DNA of 14,419 nucleotides from JAXGQD01 sp964401615 (GTDB taxonomy: Bacteria; Bacillota; Clostridia; Saccharofermentanales; Fastidiosipilaceae), in contig CAYNZF010000051.1 in assembly GCA_964401615.1 (NCBI GenBank), forward strand, positions 1 to 14,419, in the 5' to 3' direction. Under the pieces are notes generated by a model that worked only from the letters and a program-made list of their open reading frames with translations, was not told where the DNA came from and did not search any database. This document shows, piece by piece, positions 13,125 through 14,419 of this stretch. How positions within the stretch are numbered: position 1 is the first letter of the stretch; every line of letters begins with the position of its first letter. The translations under genes were made by a program, and so were the position numbers.

Positions 13125-14357
13125 TTGAATAATGAAAATGGCTATCCTTTGCCTTCAACTCAATGTCCTGCAAAATCACGCCTCATCCTGGCCAGACTCG
13201 GGGAAATCGCGCTTAAAGGCCTGAACCGCTGCAATTACGAACATTGTTTGTTTATGAATTTACGTCGTCGTCTGGACAATCTCGGAAAATTCAATGTCAC
13301 ACAAAAAGAATCCCGCATCTGGATCAAACCCATGAACAAAGAGGCCTCAGCTCATTTAGACGAAGCTTTACTGGTGGCCTGCAAGGTTTTCGGCCTGGTT
13401 TCTGCCTCGCTGGTGACACGCTACGAAGCCCTGGATTCTCTGGCGGATATTCTGGCTGCGTGTATCGATTATTCCGAAACTGTGCTGTCAGATGGTGATT
13501 CCAAAACTTTCAAAGTCGAAGCCAAAAGAGGGGACAAGCGCTTGCCTTATCCTTCTAACGAATTGGTCAAAGACGTTGGAGCCTGCCTGCTGGATCATTT
13601 TCCGCAGCTGCAGGTTGATATAAAGCATCCTCAGTTTACGCTTGAGCTGGAACTGCGCGACGCACTCTACATATATCACGAAAAAACACCCGGATTGAAA
13701 GGCCTGCCCGTCGGCACTTCCGGCAAGTCCATGCTCTTGTTGTCAGGCGGAATTGACAGCCCTGTCGCCGGCTACATGATGGCGTCGCGAGGTGTGGTGC
13801 TTGAAGCAATCTATTTTCATACGTACCCTTATACCAGCGATAGGGCCAAAGAAAAAGTCCTGGATCTCGGTCGAATTTTGTGTGGCTATATTGGCAGACT
13901 TTACGTGAACGTTGTGGACTTCACCAGCATTCAAATGCAGCTCAATGAGGCCTGTCGACCTGAAATGATGACTATCGTGATGCGCCGCATGATGATGCGG
14001 ATCGCAGACGAATTGGCGAGCCGACGCGGCTGCATTTCATTGATTACCGGTGAAAGCCTGGGTCAGGTCGCCAGTCAAACCAACGAAGCTTTGGCGACAA
14101 CTGACGCCGTGGTAGAAAAACCGGTCTACCGCCCCCTTATAGGATTAGACAAAGACAGCAGCATCATGCTGGCCAGAAAAATCGGCACTTTCGAAACGTC
14201 CATTTTGCCCTACGAAGACTGCTGTACGGTGTTTGTCGCCAAGCATCCCCGCACCAGACCCAGCCTGCATCAGGCCATTGAAGCAGAAGCTAATCTGGAC
14301 ATCCCGGCTTTGCTGGCAGAGGGATTGGGAAAAATCGAAAGAATACTTTTGCCATAG
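13125..14357 (+). CDS. thiI: tRNA 4-thiouridine synthetase ThiI (no rhodanese domain)
   Basis: A 410-residue sulfurtransferase that adenylates U8 of tRNA and replaces its oxygen with sulfur; in some bacteria it also serves thiamine thiazole synthesis. The N-terminal ferredoxin-like region begins at LARLGEIALKGLNR (22-35) and the THUMP domain spans about 75-185. The PP-loop ATPase motif is LLLSGGIDSPVAGYMMASRG (204-223). ITGESLGQVASQT (307-319) and RPLIGLDK (336-343) are standard. LPYEDCCTVF (361-370) holds Cys366 and Cys367; one of them aligns with E. coli Cys344. The protein ends soon after, without the rhodanese domain, as in Bacillus. The start is TTG 13125 with GGAG 7 nt upstream; no in-frame ATG is near. 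Confidence 0.95.
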   Translation: MNNENGYPLPSTQCPAKSRLILARLGEIALKGLNRCNYEHCLFMNLRRRLDNLGKFNVTQKESRIWIKPMNKEASAHLDEALLVACKVFGLVSASLVTRYEALDSLADILAACIDYSETVLSDGDSKTFKVEAKRGDKRLPYPSNELVKDVGACLLDHFPQLQVDIKHPQFTLELELRDALYIYHEKTPGLKGLPVGTSGKSMLLLSGGIDSPVAGYMMASRGVVLEAIYFHTYPYTSDRAKEKVLDLGRILCGYIGRLYVNVVDFTSIQMQLNEACRPEMMTIVMRRMMMRIADELASRRGCISLITGESLGQVASQTNEALATTDAVVEKPVYRPLIGLDKDSSIMLARKIGTFETSILPYEDCCTVFVAKHPRTRPSLHQAIEAEANLDIPALLAEGLGKIERILLP

Positions 14358-14364
14358 AGGTTTT

Positions 14365-14419
14365 ATGAAACAAAAATTAACACAAGCAGAATTTCTCGAA
14401 CTGCAGAGAAGCTATTTTC
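14365..14419 (+). CDS. Start of an unidentified gene, 3' partial
   Basis: An ATG lies 7 nt after the thiI stop codon, with AGAGG (14356-14360) overlapping that stop and 4 nt before the ATG. The frame stays open to the window edge and gives 18 residues, MKQKLTQAEFLELQRSYF, which are polar and helix-prone without a signal peptide. The spacing suggests the same operon as thiI. Too little is visible to name a family. Confidence 0.5.
   Translation, partial: MKQKLTQAEFLELQRSYF

Noticed and set aside
13985..14000. CCGCAT-GATG-ATGCGG inverted repeat
   Set aside because: It is inside thiI, encodes the Met/Arg-rich helix RRMMMR, and has no T run or regulatory context; chance from codon use is enough.
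1..14419. Mobile element, phage, CRISPR or defence island
   Set aside because: No transposase, integrase, direct-repeat array, tRNA or composition shift was seen; the gene order is conserved housekeeping.

Overview
The window reads as a conserved housekeeping stretch from a Bacillota (Firmicutes) chromosome, most likely of the class Clostridia. Pointers to this are the gene order ylxM-ffh-rpsP-khpA-rimM-trmD-rplS-rbgA-rnhB-yraN, strong Shine-Dalgarno sites, consensus sigma-A-type promoters, an rplS leader of the L19 type, and a nifZ-thiI pair in which ThiI lacks the rhodanese domain. Every gene I accept is on the + strand. Base composition looks roughly balanced and even throughout. I see no insertion sequence, phage gene, tRNA, rRNA or CRISPR array, and no gene-free stretch longer than about 180 bases.

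Layout. 1-460: the 3' end of a small DUF4190-type membrane protein and its terminator. 466-1260: an Lgt-like membrane protein with altered active-site residues. 1257-4856 (running into 5556): ylxM-ffh, then rpsP-khpA-rimM-trmD and a HAD phosphatase, very tightly packed (1-nt and 20-nt overlaps). 5564-6075: rplS with its own promoter, L19-type leader and terminator. 6172-8131: rbgA-rnhB-yraN, abutting or overlapping. 8186-9586: a type Ic aspartate aminotransferase with its own promoter and terminator. 9603-11036: purB. 11122-14357: a GntR/HutC-type regulator preceded by a matching operator, then a NifS/IscS-type cysteine desulfurase and ThiI. 14365 to the edge: the start of an unidentified gene.

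How the genes work together. The central block covers co-translational protein targeting (Ffh, and YlxM linked to it), ribosomal proteins (bS16, bL19), ribosome maturation (RimM, RbgA), tRNA modification (TrmD) and RNA binding (KhpA). RnhB and YraN are nucleic-acid enzymes or nuclease-like proteins. NifZ and ThiI form a sulfur relay for 4-thiouridine in tRNA and possibly for thiamine thiazole. Aspartate aminotransferase next to PurB may link aspartate supply to purine synthesis, but a strong terminator lies between them.

I did not find an undescribed multi-gene system. The observations most worth following are: (a) a near-consensus promoter whose predicted start site falls on the ylxM ATG, implying a leaderless ylxM-ffh mRNA; (b) a similar geometry at purB, where an intrinsic terminator lies between a candidate promoter and the Shine-Dalgarno start; (c) a perfect HutC-type operator upstream of a GntR gene that leads the nifZ-thiI genes; (d) an Lgt homologue with Cys in place of two residues important in true Lgt.
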